A stretch of DNA of 64,000 nt, taken from the NCBI RefSeq assembly GCF_022829725.1, contig NZ_JAKSYG010000030.1, forward strand, positions 1-64,000, in the 5' to 3' direction. Positions 1-8,312 of this stretch are shown here, in pieces. The stretch's first letter is position 1. Each line of letters opens with the position of its first letter. This DNA comes from Methylobacterium sp. E-005 (GTDB lineage Bacteria; Pseudomonadota; Alphaproteobacteria; Rhizobiales; Beijerinckiaceae). Made by a program: the position numbers and the translations under genes. The notes under the pieces were generated by a model, which saw only the letters and a list, made by a program, of their open reading frames with translations, was not told where the DNA came from and did no database searches.

Positions 1-539
1 AGCCGCGCCATCGCCAGCGACAGCAGATCACCCCGCTTCGACGTGACCAGCGCGTGCAACTCGTCCAGCACCACGCAGCGCAATCCGGAAAAGAAGTCCG
101 TTGCCTCGCGATGGGCGATCAGCAGCGCCAGCTGCTCCGGCGTCGTCAGCAGGATATCGGGCGGCCGGCTGATCTGACGGGTGCGCTTGTGGGCCGGCGT
201 GTCGCCGGTGCGGGTCTCGACGCGCACCGGCAGGTCCATCTCGGCGATCGGCGCCTCGAGGTTGCGGGCAATGTCGACCGCCAACGCTTTCAGCGGTGAG
301 ATATAGAGCGTGTGGAGCCCCGCCGGCTTCAGCTTCTGCGGCCCGCGCTCGGCCAAGGCGACGAGGCTTGGCAGGAAGCCGGCGAGCGTCTTGCCGGCCC
401 CGGTCGGCGCCACCAGCAGGGCCGAGCGGCCCGCCCCCGCGATCCGCAGGAGATCGAGCTGATGTGGCCGTGGCGCCCAGCCACGCGCGGCGAACCACGC
501 CCGGAAGCGTTCCGGCAGGATCTCCGCAGGCTCGCTCAG
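1..539 (-). CDS. Ligase-associated DEXH-box helicase (Lhr-like), N-terminal part, cut by window edge
   Basis: The minus-strand frame reads an Lhr-type superfamily 2 helicase N-terminus. It has a Q-motif-like stretch RPHQLDLL, Walker A APTGAGKT, motif Ia (YISPLKALA), a TTPEQL motif, and a DELH box (VVLDELHAL) where DEAD proteins have DEAD. This arrangement is typical of the helicase that sits beside an ATP-dependent DNA ligase and exonuclease in many alphaproteobacteria, with a proposed role in DNA repair. The C-terminal majority lies outside the window. No ATG, GTG or TTG exists in frame upstream of the Walker motif. The most plausible start is a CTG at 539-537 overlapping the esterase stop codon (CTGA), which implies translational coupling. 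Function is firm at family level; the start is uncertain. Confidence 0.85.
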   Translation of the reverse strand, partial: MSEPAEILPERFRAWFAARGWAPRPHQLDLLRIAGAGRSALLVAPTGAGKTLAGFLPSLVALAERGPQKLKPAGLHTLYISPLKALAVDIARNLEAPIAEMDLPVRVETRTGDTPAHKRTRQISRPPDILLTTPEQLALLIAHREATDFFSGLRCVVLDELHALVTSKRGDLLSLAMAR

Positions 540-1492
540 GCGAGGGCCATCAGGAAGCGGTCGATCAACTCCAGAGCCTGCTCGCTGATCGCGCTCGGAT
601 AGCGGGCGAAGACGTGGCAGCCGCCGGGATAGATCGCGGTGTGGCCGCCATTGCCCGCCGCCGCCCAGCGCGCCGACATGTAGAGCGTATCGTCCAGCAA
701 TGGGTCCCTGGTGCCGATCGTGAACAGGGCAGGCGGGAGACCCTTCAGCTCCGCGTAGATCGGCGACACGTCCGGCCGGCGGCGGTCGATCCCCTCGCGG
801 ACATAGCCGTTGGCGAAATTGGTGAGGTCGCGCGTGTTCACGACCAGGCGCTCCTCGCCCCAGTTGCGCACCGAGGGGGTCAGGCCCAGGTCGAAGAATC
901 CGGCATTGAGGTTGGCGCCCCGGAACGCCCGCGTCAGGTTGTGCTTGTCGCGCAGACGCAGCAGCACCATCACGGCCAAGTGGGCGCCGACCGATTCACC
1001 GCCGATGGTCAGGGCGTGGATCCCGAACTCGGCTCGGCCGGGCCCAGCCAACCACAGGGCCGCCGCCTCGCAATCGAGCAGGGCGGCCGGATAGGGATGC
1101 TCCGGGGCCAGCCGGTACTCCACCGACAGGGCGACGAAGCCGCAGGCATCCGCGATCCGCTCCAGCCAGGGATCCTGCTCGTCCGCCGCACCCCAGACCC
1201 AGCCGCCCCGGTGGATGTGCAGGTAGGCGCCGCGCAGCTTCGTGCCGGGCTTCGGACGGATCACGCGGAGCTTGAGCGGGCCGCCGGGCCCGTCGATCGT
1301 CAGCCATTCGGCCCGGGCGCTGTGCGGCATCGCGGGCGCGGCCTTCGTGCCCTTCCGACGGCGCTCGCGGACCTCGTGGATCGACAGCGACCAGGGATCG
1401 GGCAAAGCCGCATGGGCGGCCACGATCTCGGCGTTCAGCCGGGTGGTCTCGGGATCGATCGTCGCCGGGTCGAACAGGGCGTGGTCGATCAT
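536..1492 (-). CDS. Alpha/beta hydrolase, hormone-sensitive-lipase type (esterase)
   Basis: This 318-residue cytoplasmic protein has the hallmarks of the HSL (GDXG) esterase family. The oxyanion-hole motif is HRGGW at residues 94-98, a variant of HGGGW with Arg replacing Gly. The nucleophile elbow is GESVG with Ser167, the likely acid is Asp263 in TRDPLLDD, and the likely base is His293 in GGCHVF. Such enzymes hydrolyse short acyl or aryl esters; the substrate cannot be read from sequence. Its stop codon overlaps the presumed start of the downstream helicase gene, so the two are probably co-transcribed. The ATG at 1492 opens a well-conserved start of the fold. Confidence 0.85.
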   Translation of the reverse strand: MIDHALFDPATIDPETTRLNAEIVAAHAALPDPWSLSIHEVRERRRKGTKAAPAMPHSARAEWLTIDGPGGPLKLRVIRPKPGTKLRGAYLHIHRGGWVWGAADEQDPWLERIADACGFVALSVEYRLAPEHPYPAALLDCEAAALWLAGPGRAEFGIHALTIGGESVGAHLAVMVLLRLRDKHNLTRAFRGANLNAGFFDLGLTPSVRNWGEERLVVNTRDLTNFANGYVREGIDRRRPDVSPIYAELKGLPPALFTIGTRDPLLDDTLYMSARWAAAGNGGHTAIYPGGCHVFARYPSAISEQALELIDRFLMALA

Positions 1493-1767
1493 CGTGCGTT
1501 GGGTCCCGTCGGCACCTGAAACCTCTTACGAAACATTCGGCTCCTGGGACATCGTCCCTGGACCCCTTGGCGCGGCCGGGGCAGTCCCGGCGCCGTCCCC
1601 GCCGCACCGGCCATCTTGGCGAGATCATCGCCGGTTGCCATCTCGGGGGGCGGGTGAAATCAGCCAACGCTCGATCGCCCCGCGGGTTTCGATGCGGTGT
1701 GATGTACCGGCCACGGTTCTGCCCGCTTCATCGATGATCGAACGGCGCGGGGTTTCACGAGGACACG

Positions 1768-2121
1768 ATGCTCGTCGATCATCAACGGCACCGGCGGGAC
1801 GACACGCAGCATGGGATGCCGCCGGGCGGCTACGGGGCGGATTCCTTCCGTCCCCGGGACTCGGCGTTGCGGCGCTTCCTCGGCGGTTCGCCGGCCGGGG
1901 TGTTCCTGCGCCTGCTGTTCCTGTCGATCCTCGTCGGCGCCTTCATGTCGATGCTGGGCCTGACGCCGGGGCGCCTGTTCTGGCACCTCTACGACTCGGC
2001 CCGGGCGCTGCTGGAAGTCGGCCTCGCCTCGCTGCATGATTTCGGCGGCTGGATCGTCGCGGGGGCAATCGTGGTCGTGCCGCTCTGGTTCATCGCGCGC
2101 CTGTTCTCCGTTTCGCGCTGA
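1768..2121 (+). CDS. DUF6460-type small membrane protein
   Basis: This 117-residue protein has a hydrophilic N-terminus, a conserved patch ALRRFLGGSPAGVFLRLL, and two hydrophobic segments at about residues 48-68 and 92-112. That layout (FGGSP motif, two membrane helices, Arg-rich end) matches the DUF6460 proteins of Rhizobiales as I remember them; no function is known. The start is set by a strong GAGGA Shine-Dalgarno sequence five bases upstream of the ATG. The 275 bases before it, back to the divergent esterase, hold no convincing gene. It is followed after 51 bases by the MATE exporter gene. Confidence 0.7.
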   Translation: MLVDHQRHRRDDTQHGMPPGGYGADSFRPRDSALRRFLGGSPAGVFLRLLFLSILVGAFMSMLGLTPGRLFWHLYDSARALLEVGLASLHDFGGWIVAGAIVVVPLWFIARLFSVSR

Positions 2122-2172
2122 TCGGCAGCCCGCAAGGGTTCACGAATCGTTCGCAGCCGCTAAGGTCGCGGC

Positions 2173-3540
2173 ATGACGCCCGTGACCTTACGCCTGGATC
2201 AGCCGACGCATCGCCGGGTGCTGGCCCTCGCCCTGCCGATGACGCTCGCCAACGTCACGACGCCGATGCTCGGCTTCGTGGGCGCGGCGGTGATCGGCCG
2301 GCTGGGCGATGCGGCCCTGCTCGGGGCCGTCGCGCTCGGCGCGGTGATCTTCGACGCGCTCTTCTGGTCCTTCGGCACCCTGCGCATGGCGACCGCCGGC
2401 CTCACCGCGCAGGCGGTCGGCGCCCGCGACGACCGGGAGATCGACCGGATTCTGGCCCGGACGCTCGCGGCGGGCGTCCTGATCGGGCTTCTGCTGGTCG
2501 CGCTGCAATGGCCGGTCGGCCAGATCGCCTTCGCGATCAGCGGGGCGAGCGACGCCGTGCAGGCAGGGCTCGCGACCTACTTCCACATCCGCATCCTGTC
2601 GGCGCCGTTCGTGCTGGCGAATTACGGGGTGCTCGGCTCGGTCCTGGGTCGCGGCCGGACCGATCTCGGCCTGCTGCTTCAGGTGGCGATCAACCTGATC
2701 ACTATCGGGCTGACCCTCGCGCTGGTCCTGGGTCTCGGCCTGGGACTGGCGGGCGCGGCGCTGGCGACCGTCTGCACGGAGGCGTTGGGCCTCGGGCTCG
2801 GGCTGATCGTGCTGGCGCGGCTGGGTTCACGCCCGTTCCAAGTGCCCCTGCGCGACCTGCGCGATGCAGCGGCCCTGCGCCGGACGCTGAGCGTCAACGT
2901 CGACGTGATCCTGCGGACCCTGGCACTGATCACCGCGATCGTCCTGTTCTCGGCGCTCGGCGCCCGCCAGGGCGACGTGGTGCTGGCGGCCAATTCCGTG
3001 CTGTGGAATCTCTTCCTGATCGGCGGTTTCTTCCTCGATGGCTTCGCCACGGCGGCTCAAACCCTGTGCGGGCGCGCGGTTGGTGCCCGGGACGCAGACG
3101 CGTTCCATGCCTCGGCCAGCTTGAGCCTGCGTTGGTGCCTCGGCTTCGGTCTCGTGGTCAGCCTGCTGGCCTTCGCGGGCGGGGGGGCCTTCATCGATTG
3201 CGTCACGACGAACGGTCCGGTGCGCGAGACCGCGCGGGCCTACCTCGTGATCGCCGCTTTGGCACCGCTCGTGGCCGCCGCGCCGTTCGCCTATGACGGC
3301 ATCTATATCGGTGCGACCTGGACGCGGGTGATGCGCAACCTGATGCTCTGCGCCCTCGCGGTCTATGCCGTGGCGCTCGCCGCGGTTCAGGCGCTCGGCC
3401 TCGGCAATGCCGGCCTGTGGCTCGCCTTCGTGGCGTTCCTGGGCGCGAGGGGCCTCGGCCAGGCCTTCGCATATCCCTCGCTCACCCGCGCGACCTTTGC
3501 CGGGACGACCGGCCCGTTGCCCCTGCGGAGGGCGGCCTGA
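2173..3540 (+). CDS. MATE family multidrug/Na+ antiporter (DinF-like)
   Basis: This 455-residue integral membrane protein has about twelve hydrophobic helices arranged as two similar halves, the MATE architecture. The N-terminus (RRVLALALPMTLANVTTPML) and the later FFLDGFATAAQTLCGRAVGARD stretch of the second half are typical of the DinF branch. MATE proteins export cationic drugs or metabolites in exchange for Na+ or H+; the substrate here is unknown. The start ATG at 2173 precedes the conserved first helix directly. It lies on the same strand just downstream of the DUF6460 gene but need not share its function. Confidence 0.9.
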   Translation: MTPVTLRLDQPTHRRVLALALPMTLANVTTPMLGFVGAAVIGRLGDAALLGAVALGAVIFDALFWSFGTLRMATAGLTAQAVGARDDREIDRILARTLAAGVLIGLLLVALQWPVGQIAFAISGASDAVQAGLATYFHIRILSAPFVLANYGVLGSVLGRGRTDLGLLLQVAINLITIGLTLALVLGLGLGLAGAALATVCTEALGLGLGLIVLARLGSRPFQVPLRDLRDAAALRRTLSVNVDVILRTLALITAIVLFSALGARQGDVVLAANSVLWNLFLIGGFFLDGFATAAQTLCGRAVGARDADAFHASASLSLRWCLGFGLVVSLLAFAGGGAFIDCVTTNGPVRETARAYLVIAALAPLVAAAPFAYDGIYIGATWTRVMRNLMLCALAVYAVALAAVQALGLGNAGLWLAFVAFLGARGLGQAFAYPSLTRATFAGTTGPLPLRRAA

Positions 3541-3610
3541 GCGTCGTCCATGGCGCTGCGGTTCACGGCATACGACGCAAGACCGGGAAGCTCTGGATCG
3601 ACCATCCAAT

Positions 3611-3710
3611 CCCCTCACCCTCCAGCTTCGGAGCGCCGCGCAGGCCTCGAAGGAGTCCTCCAGCTCGCTCCCGGATCCCTGGAGTTCCTCTTCGCGGCCC
3701 GGTGACGCGG
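3611..3710. repeat. Dispersed intergenic repeat, family A, copy 1
   Basis: This stretch between the MATE gene and the glycine-zipper gene shares two blocks with 27013-27133: a 22-base block starting AGGCCTCGAAGGAG at about 3641, and GATCCCTGGAG at 3673. The surrounding bases are similarly arranged but diverged. It is non-coding and the shared order of blocks identifies a dispersed intergenic element rather than chance GC bias. Confidence 0.65.
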
Positions 3711-3769
3711 TCAGCTCAGAACGAAGCGAGCGGATCGGACTGTCCGATGGCGAACGCGTTTTATGGCGC

Positions 3770-4129
3770 TCAGTGCGGATCCGTCCATGTGGTGGCGACG
3801 GGGGCGGGCGCCTGCGCGGCTGCAGATTGATTCACGGGCCGCGCCTCCCGCGGCACCGCAGCCTCCACCCGGCGCGCGACAGGTCGCCGGGGGGCCGCAT
3901 AGCCGTAGCGGCGGCTGCGCCGCACCCGATGGCGCCGCCGCTCCGTCGAATTGCCGACGAGGCCGCCAACCACGGCCCCCGCGACGGCCCCGATCGGTCC
4001 GCCGACCAGCGCGCCCGCGACGGCGCCGGACCCAACCCCGAGTGTCGTCCGGCTCTGCGCCTGGGCCGCCCCGGGCGCGGCGAGCGCACCGATGAGGGCG
4101 AGGGCGACCAGAACTCTGCGCATGTCCAA
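3770..4129 (-). CDS. Secreted glycine-zipper protein, unknown function
   Basis: This 119-residue protein has an N-terminal signal peptide (two basic residues, then VLVALALIGALAAPGAAQA with an AQA cleavage site near residue 24). The next 40 residues are a glycine zipper of alternating Gly/Ala/Val with the motif GAVAGALVGGPIGAVAGAVVGG, a pattern that can insert in or pack against the outer membrane. The C-terminus is Arg- and Ala/Pro-rich. It resembles short YMGG-like proteins common in Rhizobiales. An alternative ATG two codons in (4123) is possible. The gene stands alone, divergent from the lyase gene. Confidence 0.75.
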   Translation of the reverse strand: MDMRRVLVALALIGALAAPGAAQAQSRTTLGVGSGAVAGALVGGPIGAVAGAVVGGLVGNSTERRRHRVRRSRRYGYAAPRRPVARRVEAAVPREARPVNQSAAAQAPAPVATTWTDPH

Positions 4130-4338
4130 AACTCACAGCCCGAGACTTCAATAAGCGCCGCCTTTAATCGTTGGAACATGACCAAACCACGGCTTTGATC
4201 CTCGAAGATTGAGCTCGGTATCAAACCGCAACGGAACTCACGAAACCGTACCTCTGGGGTGTAGCGCGAGGGGCCGTGTGCTTTAGGGTGCGCTGCAACG
4301 ACGACAGGCCGCCCGGCGGCCATACGCGGGAGAAGCCC

Positions 4339-5232
4339 ATGGCCCTGACGACCGACCTGCGCCTGCGCCGGAGCGTGCTCTACATGCCCGGATCGAATCA
4401 GCGGGCCCTCGACAAGGCGAAGACGCTGCCGGTGGACAGCATCATCCTCGATCTCGAGGACGCGGTCGGGCCCGAGGAGAAGGAGATTGCCCGCGCGCAG
4501 GTCTGCGCTGCGGTGAAGGGCGGGGAATACGGCAGCCGGGAGTTGGTGATCCGGGTCAACGCCCCGCAGACGCCCTGGGGCGAGGCGGATCTCCACGCGG
4601 CCATCGAGGCCAAACCCAACGCGATTCTGATGCCCAAGGTGTCGTCCCCGGCCGTGCTGGAGAGCATCGCCGACCGGCTCGAATCCCTCGACGCCCCGGA
4701 GGATCTCGCGATCTGGGCGATGATTGAGACGCCGGCCTCAATCCTGAACATTCAGGAGATCGCCCGGGCCAAGCGCGATCCCCGCAACCGCCTGACCTGT
4801 CTGGTGCTCGGCACCAACGACCTCGCCAAGGACACCTGGGCGAAGATCGTGCCGGGTCGCGTACCCATGCTGCCCTGGATGATGATGGCTTTGGCCGCCG
4901 CCCGGGCCGAGGGTCTCGCGATTCTCGACGGCGTCTACAACGACATCGCCGACACGGAGGGCTGCCGCGCGGAGTGCCGTCAGGCCCGCGATCTGGGTTT
5001 CGACGGCAAGACCCTGATCCATCCGACGCAGCTGGAACCGGCCAACACCTCCTTCGCGCCGACCGAGGAGGAGGTGCGCAGGGCCAAGTTGGTGATCGAG
5101 GCGTTCGAGCGGCCGGAATACGCGAAGCGCGGCGCGATCAAGCTGGAGGGCCGCCTCTACGAGCGTCAGCACCTCGGGGTGAACCGCCGGGCCGTGACCT
5201 GGGCGGAAGCCATCAAGGCGAAGGGGTTCTGA
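4339..5232 (+). CDS. HpcH/HpaI-CitE family CoA-ester lyase or thioesterase (malyl-CoA lyase type)
   Basis: This 297-residue protein shows the CitE/malyl-CoA lyase TIM-barrel signature: LYMPGSN near residue 14, DLEDAV with the metal-binding region, VIRVN, LMPKV, IETP, LGTNDLAKD, and HPTQ near the end. Family members cleave citryl-, malyl- or methylmalyl-CoA, or hydrolyse malyl-CoA, using Mg2+. Methylotrophs use malyl-CoA lyase in the serine and ethylmalonyl-CoA pathways. The sequence differs from the Mcl1 start I remember from Methylobacterium, so a CitE-like or Mcl2-like paralogue is more likely. The open frame runs upstream to 4276, but the ATG at 4339 has a GGAGAAG ribosome site and directly precedes the conserved domain. 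Confidence 0.85.
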   Translation: MALTTDLRLRRSVLYMPGSNQRALDKAKTLPVDSIILDLEDAVGPEEKEIARAQVCAAVKGGEYGSRELVIRVNAPQTPWGEADLHAAIEAKPNAILMPKVSSPAVLESIADRLESLDAPEDLAIWAMIETPASILNIQEIARAKRDPRNRLTCLVLGTNDLAKDTWAKIVPGRVPMLPWMMMALAAARAEGLAILDGVYNDIADTEGCRAECRQARDLGFDGKTLIHPTQLEPANTSFAPTEEEVRRAKLVIEAFERPEYAKRGAIKLEGRLYERQHLGVNRRAVTWAEAIKAKGF

Positions 5233-5593
5233 GGCGGGGAGCAGGTCAGGCGCGTCACGCGGCGGCCGAGAATGGGCGCTCTTGCCTTCCCCGCAGCGTC
5301 TCACGAACTCAGACATCGTTTACGACGTCGCGATCGTGGGATTGAGCGCGGGTCTCCCCTCCCGAGCGGAAGAGGGACAGGGTGAGGGACGAGAAATTTC
5401 AGTAGGAGGCTCGCCCTCTCGGCACATCAATCCTGTGCTCGATCCTGAGCGTTCTCGACCCTCGCCTCAACCTTCTGCCGCACGGAGAGGGGGGCTTGTC
5501 GCGCGGTCGCCAGCATCGGTGCCGACCCAGATCTTCGAGTGTCGGAGTTGGCAGAGGGGTAGGGAGAGTCAGGGGGGCTGGAAGCTCACCCCG
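5233..5593. repeat. Gene-free stretch containing an imperfect long inverted repeat (family E)
   Basis: No convincing gene is present. Two arms at about 5356-5388 (CCCTCCCGAGCGGAAGAGGG...) and 5459-5492 (CCCTCGCCTCAACC...) are imperfect reverse complements of each other over roughly 33 bases, enclosing about 70 bases. The arrangement recalls the palindromic intergenic elements elsewhere in the window, here more decayed. The region separates two convergent genes. Confidence 0.5.
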
Positions 5594-5863
5594 TCATACA
5601 CCCGCCGCCGCAAACCGCGTCCGCTGCGTCCGCGCATCCCGGGCCGTGACGGCGATGCGACCGGCTTCCTCCAGCCCGGCAAGTGCCCGCAGCACGAGCG
5701 CGTGCTCCACCCCGAAAGTCCGGGCAAAGGCACGGCTGTCGCCGGGCAGGCCGACATCCAACGCCGCCAAGAGGCCGGCCTCCAGGGGCGGCAACGCCGG
5801 GCAAGCCGCCGCAATCCGGTCGAGGGCCGCGACGAAGGCCGCCTCCTCGGGCGATTCGCTCAC
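5594..5863 (-). CDS. fdh4B: Small protein translationally coupled to formate dehydrogenase, probable Fdh4B
   Basis: This 89-residue, Ala/Leu-rich, probably alpha-helical protein has no cofactor motifs. It starts with a GTG whose bases overlap the stop of the preceding molybdoenzyme gene (GTGA), which implies obligate co-translation. In Methylobacterium extorquens the fourth formate dehydrogenase is encoded by fdh4A with a small partner gene fdh4B; the position and size fit. The C-terminal part (ALVLRALAGLEEAGRIAVTARD) looks like a winged-helix or small helical bundle, but this is inference. The fdh4B symbol is proposed from context, not from a remembered sequence. Confidence 0.65.
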   Translation of the reverse strand: MSESPEEAAFVAALDRIAAACPALPPLEAGLLAALDVGLPGDSRAFARTFGVEHALVLRALAGLEEAGRIAVTARDARTQRTRFAAAGV

Positions 5864-8157
5864 GCGGCCGCGCGCGCCTGAAGCGTCACCAACACCGACT
5901 TGGAAGTTGGCGTGTCACTCTTCTCGCCGTAGGTCGAGAGCGGCACGAGCACGTTCAGCTCCGGGTAGTAGCCTGCCAGCGCACCGCGGGGCATGTCGAA
6001 CGGCACGAGGCGGAAATCCTCGGCCCGCCGGGTGATGCCGTCCGCATGCGTGCCGACGATGTCGACGCGCTCGCCGAGCCGATCGCGGATCTCCGCGAGG
6101 TCGTCCGGATGGGCGAAGACCACACGGCGCTCGCCGTAGACGCCCCGATAGCGGTCATCGAGCCCGTAGATCGTGGTGTTGTACTGGTCGTGGCTGCGGA
6201 AAGTCTGCAGCACGTAGGTGTCGCTGGTCTTTCGGGCGGCCTGATGCTCGGTTTCGACCGGAAGGGCCTCGGCCGAAAAATTGGCCCTGCCTGTATCGGT
6301 CTCGAACACCCGCTCGGCCGCAAGGTTGCGGAGCTTGAAGCCGCGCGGCTTGCGGACCCGGCTGTTGTAGCCGTCGAAACCGGGGATGGTCGCACCGATC
6401 GCGTCACGGATCCGGTCGTAATCGGCCGCGAACCCGGCCCAGTCGATGGCGGACGAGCCAACCGTCGCCGCCGCGATGCCCGCGATGATCGCGATCTCCG
6501 AGCGCAGCTCCTTCGAGGCCGGCTTGTTGATGCCGCCCGAGCCGTGGACCATGCTCATCGAATCCTCGACGGTCACGATCTGAACCTTGCCCTCCGGGTT
6601 CCGGTCGATCTCCGTCCGTCCGAGGCAGGGCAGCAGATAGCCGACTGCGCCGGGCACGAGATGGGCGTGGTTGAGCTTCGTGGCGATGTGGACGGTGAGC
6701 CGGCACGAGGCCAGCGCCTGCGCCACCACCGGCGTATCGGGCGTCGCCCGCAAGAAGTTGCCGCCGAGACCGATAAAGGCCTTCGCCGAACCGTCGCGCA
6801 TGGCGCGGATCGCCGCCAGCACGTTGTGGCCGTGGCGGCGGGGCATCGCGACCCCGAAATGCTGCTCCAGCGAATCCAGAAAGGCCGCGGCGGGCCGCTC
6901 GTTGATGCCGACCGTCCGGTCGCCCTGCACGTTCGAATGGCCCCGCACCGGGCAGAGACCCGCGCCGGGCCGGCCGATATGGCCGCGCAGGAACAGAAGA
7001 TTGGTGATCTCGCGGATCGTCGCCACCGAGTGCCGGTGCTGGGTCACGCCCATCGCCCAGGTGGCGATCACCCGCTGCGCCCCGAGATAGACGTCCGCCA
7101 TCGCGGTGATCGCGTCCATCGTAAGGCCCGACTGGTCGAGGATCGCCTCCCAGGTAGTCGCCTCGACGGCGGCCCGATAGGCCTCGAGCCCGGCCGTATG
7201 GTGCTCCAGGAAGGCGCGGTCGAGGAGCGAGGGCCGCCCGGCCGCAATGGCCTCGGCGTCCCGGGCGAACACGATCTTGGCGATGCCCCGGAAGGCCGCC
7301 ATGTCGCCGCCGGAGCGCGGCTGCAGGTAGTGGCTGGCGATCGGGCGGCTCGAACCGCGCAGCATCTCGACGGTGTTCTGCGGGTCGGCGAAGCGCTCCA
7401 ACCCGCGCTCCCGCACCGGGTTCAGCACCACGACCTCGGCGCCGCGCTCGGCCGCCCGGCGCAGGTCGCCGAGCATGCGCGGATGGTTGGTGCCGGGATT
7501 CTGGCCGACGCAGAAGATCGCGTCCGCCTTCTCGAAATCCTCCAGCAGCACCGTGCCCTTGCCGATGCCGATCGCATCGATCAGGGCCACGCCGCTGGCC
7601 TCGTGGCACATGTTCGAGCAGTCGGGGAAGTTGTTGGTCCCGTAGGCGCGGGCGAAGAGCTGGTAGATGTAGGCAGCCTCGTTCGAGGCGCGGCCCGAGG
7701 TGTAGAATTCGGCCTGGTCCGGGTGTTCGAGCGCGCGGAGTTCCGCGCCGATCTCCGCGAAGGCCTCGTCCCAGCTCACCGGGAGGTAGCGGTCGCTCGC
7801 CGCGTCGTAGCGCAGCGGATGGGTCAGGCGGCCCTCGCCCTCCAGGGCGTAGTCGCTCCAGGTCCGCAGCTCGGTCAGCGTGTGCTTGGCGAAGAAGGCG
7901 GGCGGCGTGCGCTTGTCGGTCGCCTCCCACGAGACGGCCTTCACGCCGTTCTCGCAGAACTCGAACGACGAGCCGTGCTCCGGGTCGCCCCAGGCGCAGC
8001 CGGGACAATCGAACCCGTCGGGCTGGTTGGCCTTCAACAGGGCGCGGGCGCCCGTGAGCGGCGCGCGGCTGCCGAGCAGATGCTTGCCGCAGCTCTTCAG
8101 AGCGCCCCAGCCGCCGGCGGCGGACGAGCGCTTGGAAGACCCTTCGGACTGGGCCAT
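5860..8157 (-). CDS. fdh4A: Molybdopterin oxidoreductase of the FdhF/YdeP family, probable formate dehydrogenase Fdh4A
   Basis: This 765-residue protein is a molybdopterin (bis-MGD) oxidoreductase of the YdeP branch. It has an N-terminal CPGCAW motif (Cys51, Cys54) with a further Cys68 in FEFCENG, suited to an iron-sulfur cluster. NMCHE (Cys184) occupies the position of the Mo-ligating Cys or Sec of FdhF. GQNPGTNHPRM and VVLNPVRERG follow, and a C-terminal molydopterin dinucleotide-binding domain begins near TYVLQTFRSHDQYNTT. There is no twin-arginine signal, so it is cytoplasmic. In methylotrophs this type oxidises formate as the last step of C1 oxidation. The frame extends to 8259, but ATG 8157 has a CCAGGA ribosome site and fits family N-termini. 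It needs molybdate, tying it to modABC in this window. Confidence 0.85.
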   Translation of the reverse strand: MAQSEGSSKRSSAAGGWGALKSCGKHLLGSRAPLTGARALLKANQPDGFDCPGCAWGDPEHGSSFEFCENGVKAVSWEATDKRTPPAFFAKHTLTELRTWSDYALEGEGRLTHPLRYDAASDRYLPVSWDEAFAEIGAELRALEHPDQAEFYTSGRASNEAAYIYQLFARAYGTNNFPDCSNMCHEASGVALIDAIGIGKGTVLLEDFEKADAIFCVGQNPGTNHPRMLGDLRRAAERGAEVVVLNPVRERGLERFADPQNTVEMLRGSSRPIASHYLQPRSGGDMAAFRGIAKIVFARDAEAIAAGRPSLLDRAFLEHHTAGLEAYRAAVEATTWEAILDQSGLTMDAITAMADVYLGAQRVIATWAMGVTQHRHSVATIREITNLLFLRGHIGRPGAGLCPVRGHSNVQGDRTVGINERPAAAFLDSLEQHFGVAMPRRHGHNVLAAIRAMRDGSAKAFIGLGGNFLRATPDTPVVAQALASCRLTVHIATKLNHAHLVPGAVGYLLPCLGRTEIDRNPEGKVQIVTVEDSMSMVHGSGGINKPASKELRSEIAIIAGIAAATVGSSAIDWAGFAADYDRIRDAIGATIPGFDGYNSRVRKPRGFKLRNLAAERVFETDTGRANFSAEALPVETEHQAARKTSDTYVLQTFRSHDQYNTTIYGLDDRYRGVYGERRVVFAHPDDLAEIRDRLGERVDIVGTHADGITRRAEDFRLVPFDMPRGALAGYYPELNVLVPLSTYGEKSDTPTSKSVLVTLQARAAA

Positions 8158-8312
8158 GGATCGGTCCTGGATTGGCTGACGCGAGCGATCTCGCAGACGC
8201 GAGATAAGCGTGTCCGCGGCACGCTCACAATGGCGTGCGCGCGCAGGCCCCTCATGCATGGGGCACAGACTAAATGCCCGCTGGGCAAAGTTTTTCTAAG
8301 GACAACTCAAAT

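Noticed and set aside
296-1519. A 407-codon plus-strand frame opposite the esterase
   Set aside because: Antisense shadow; the esterase with its full catalytic triad is on the other strand.
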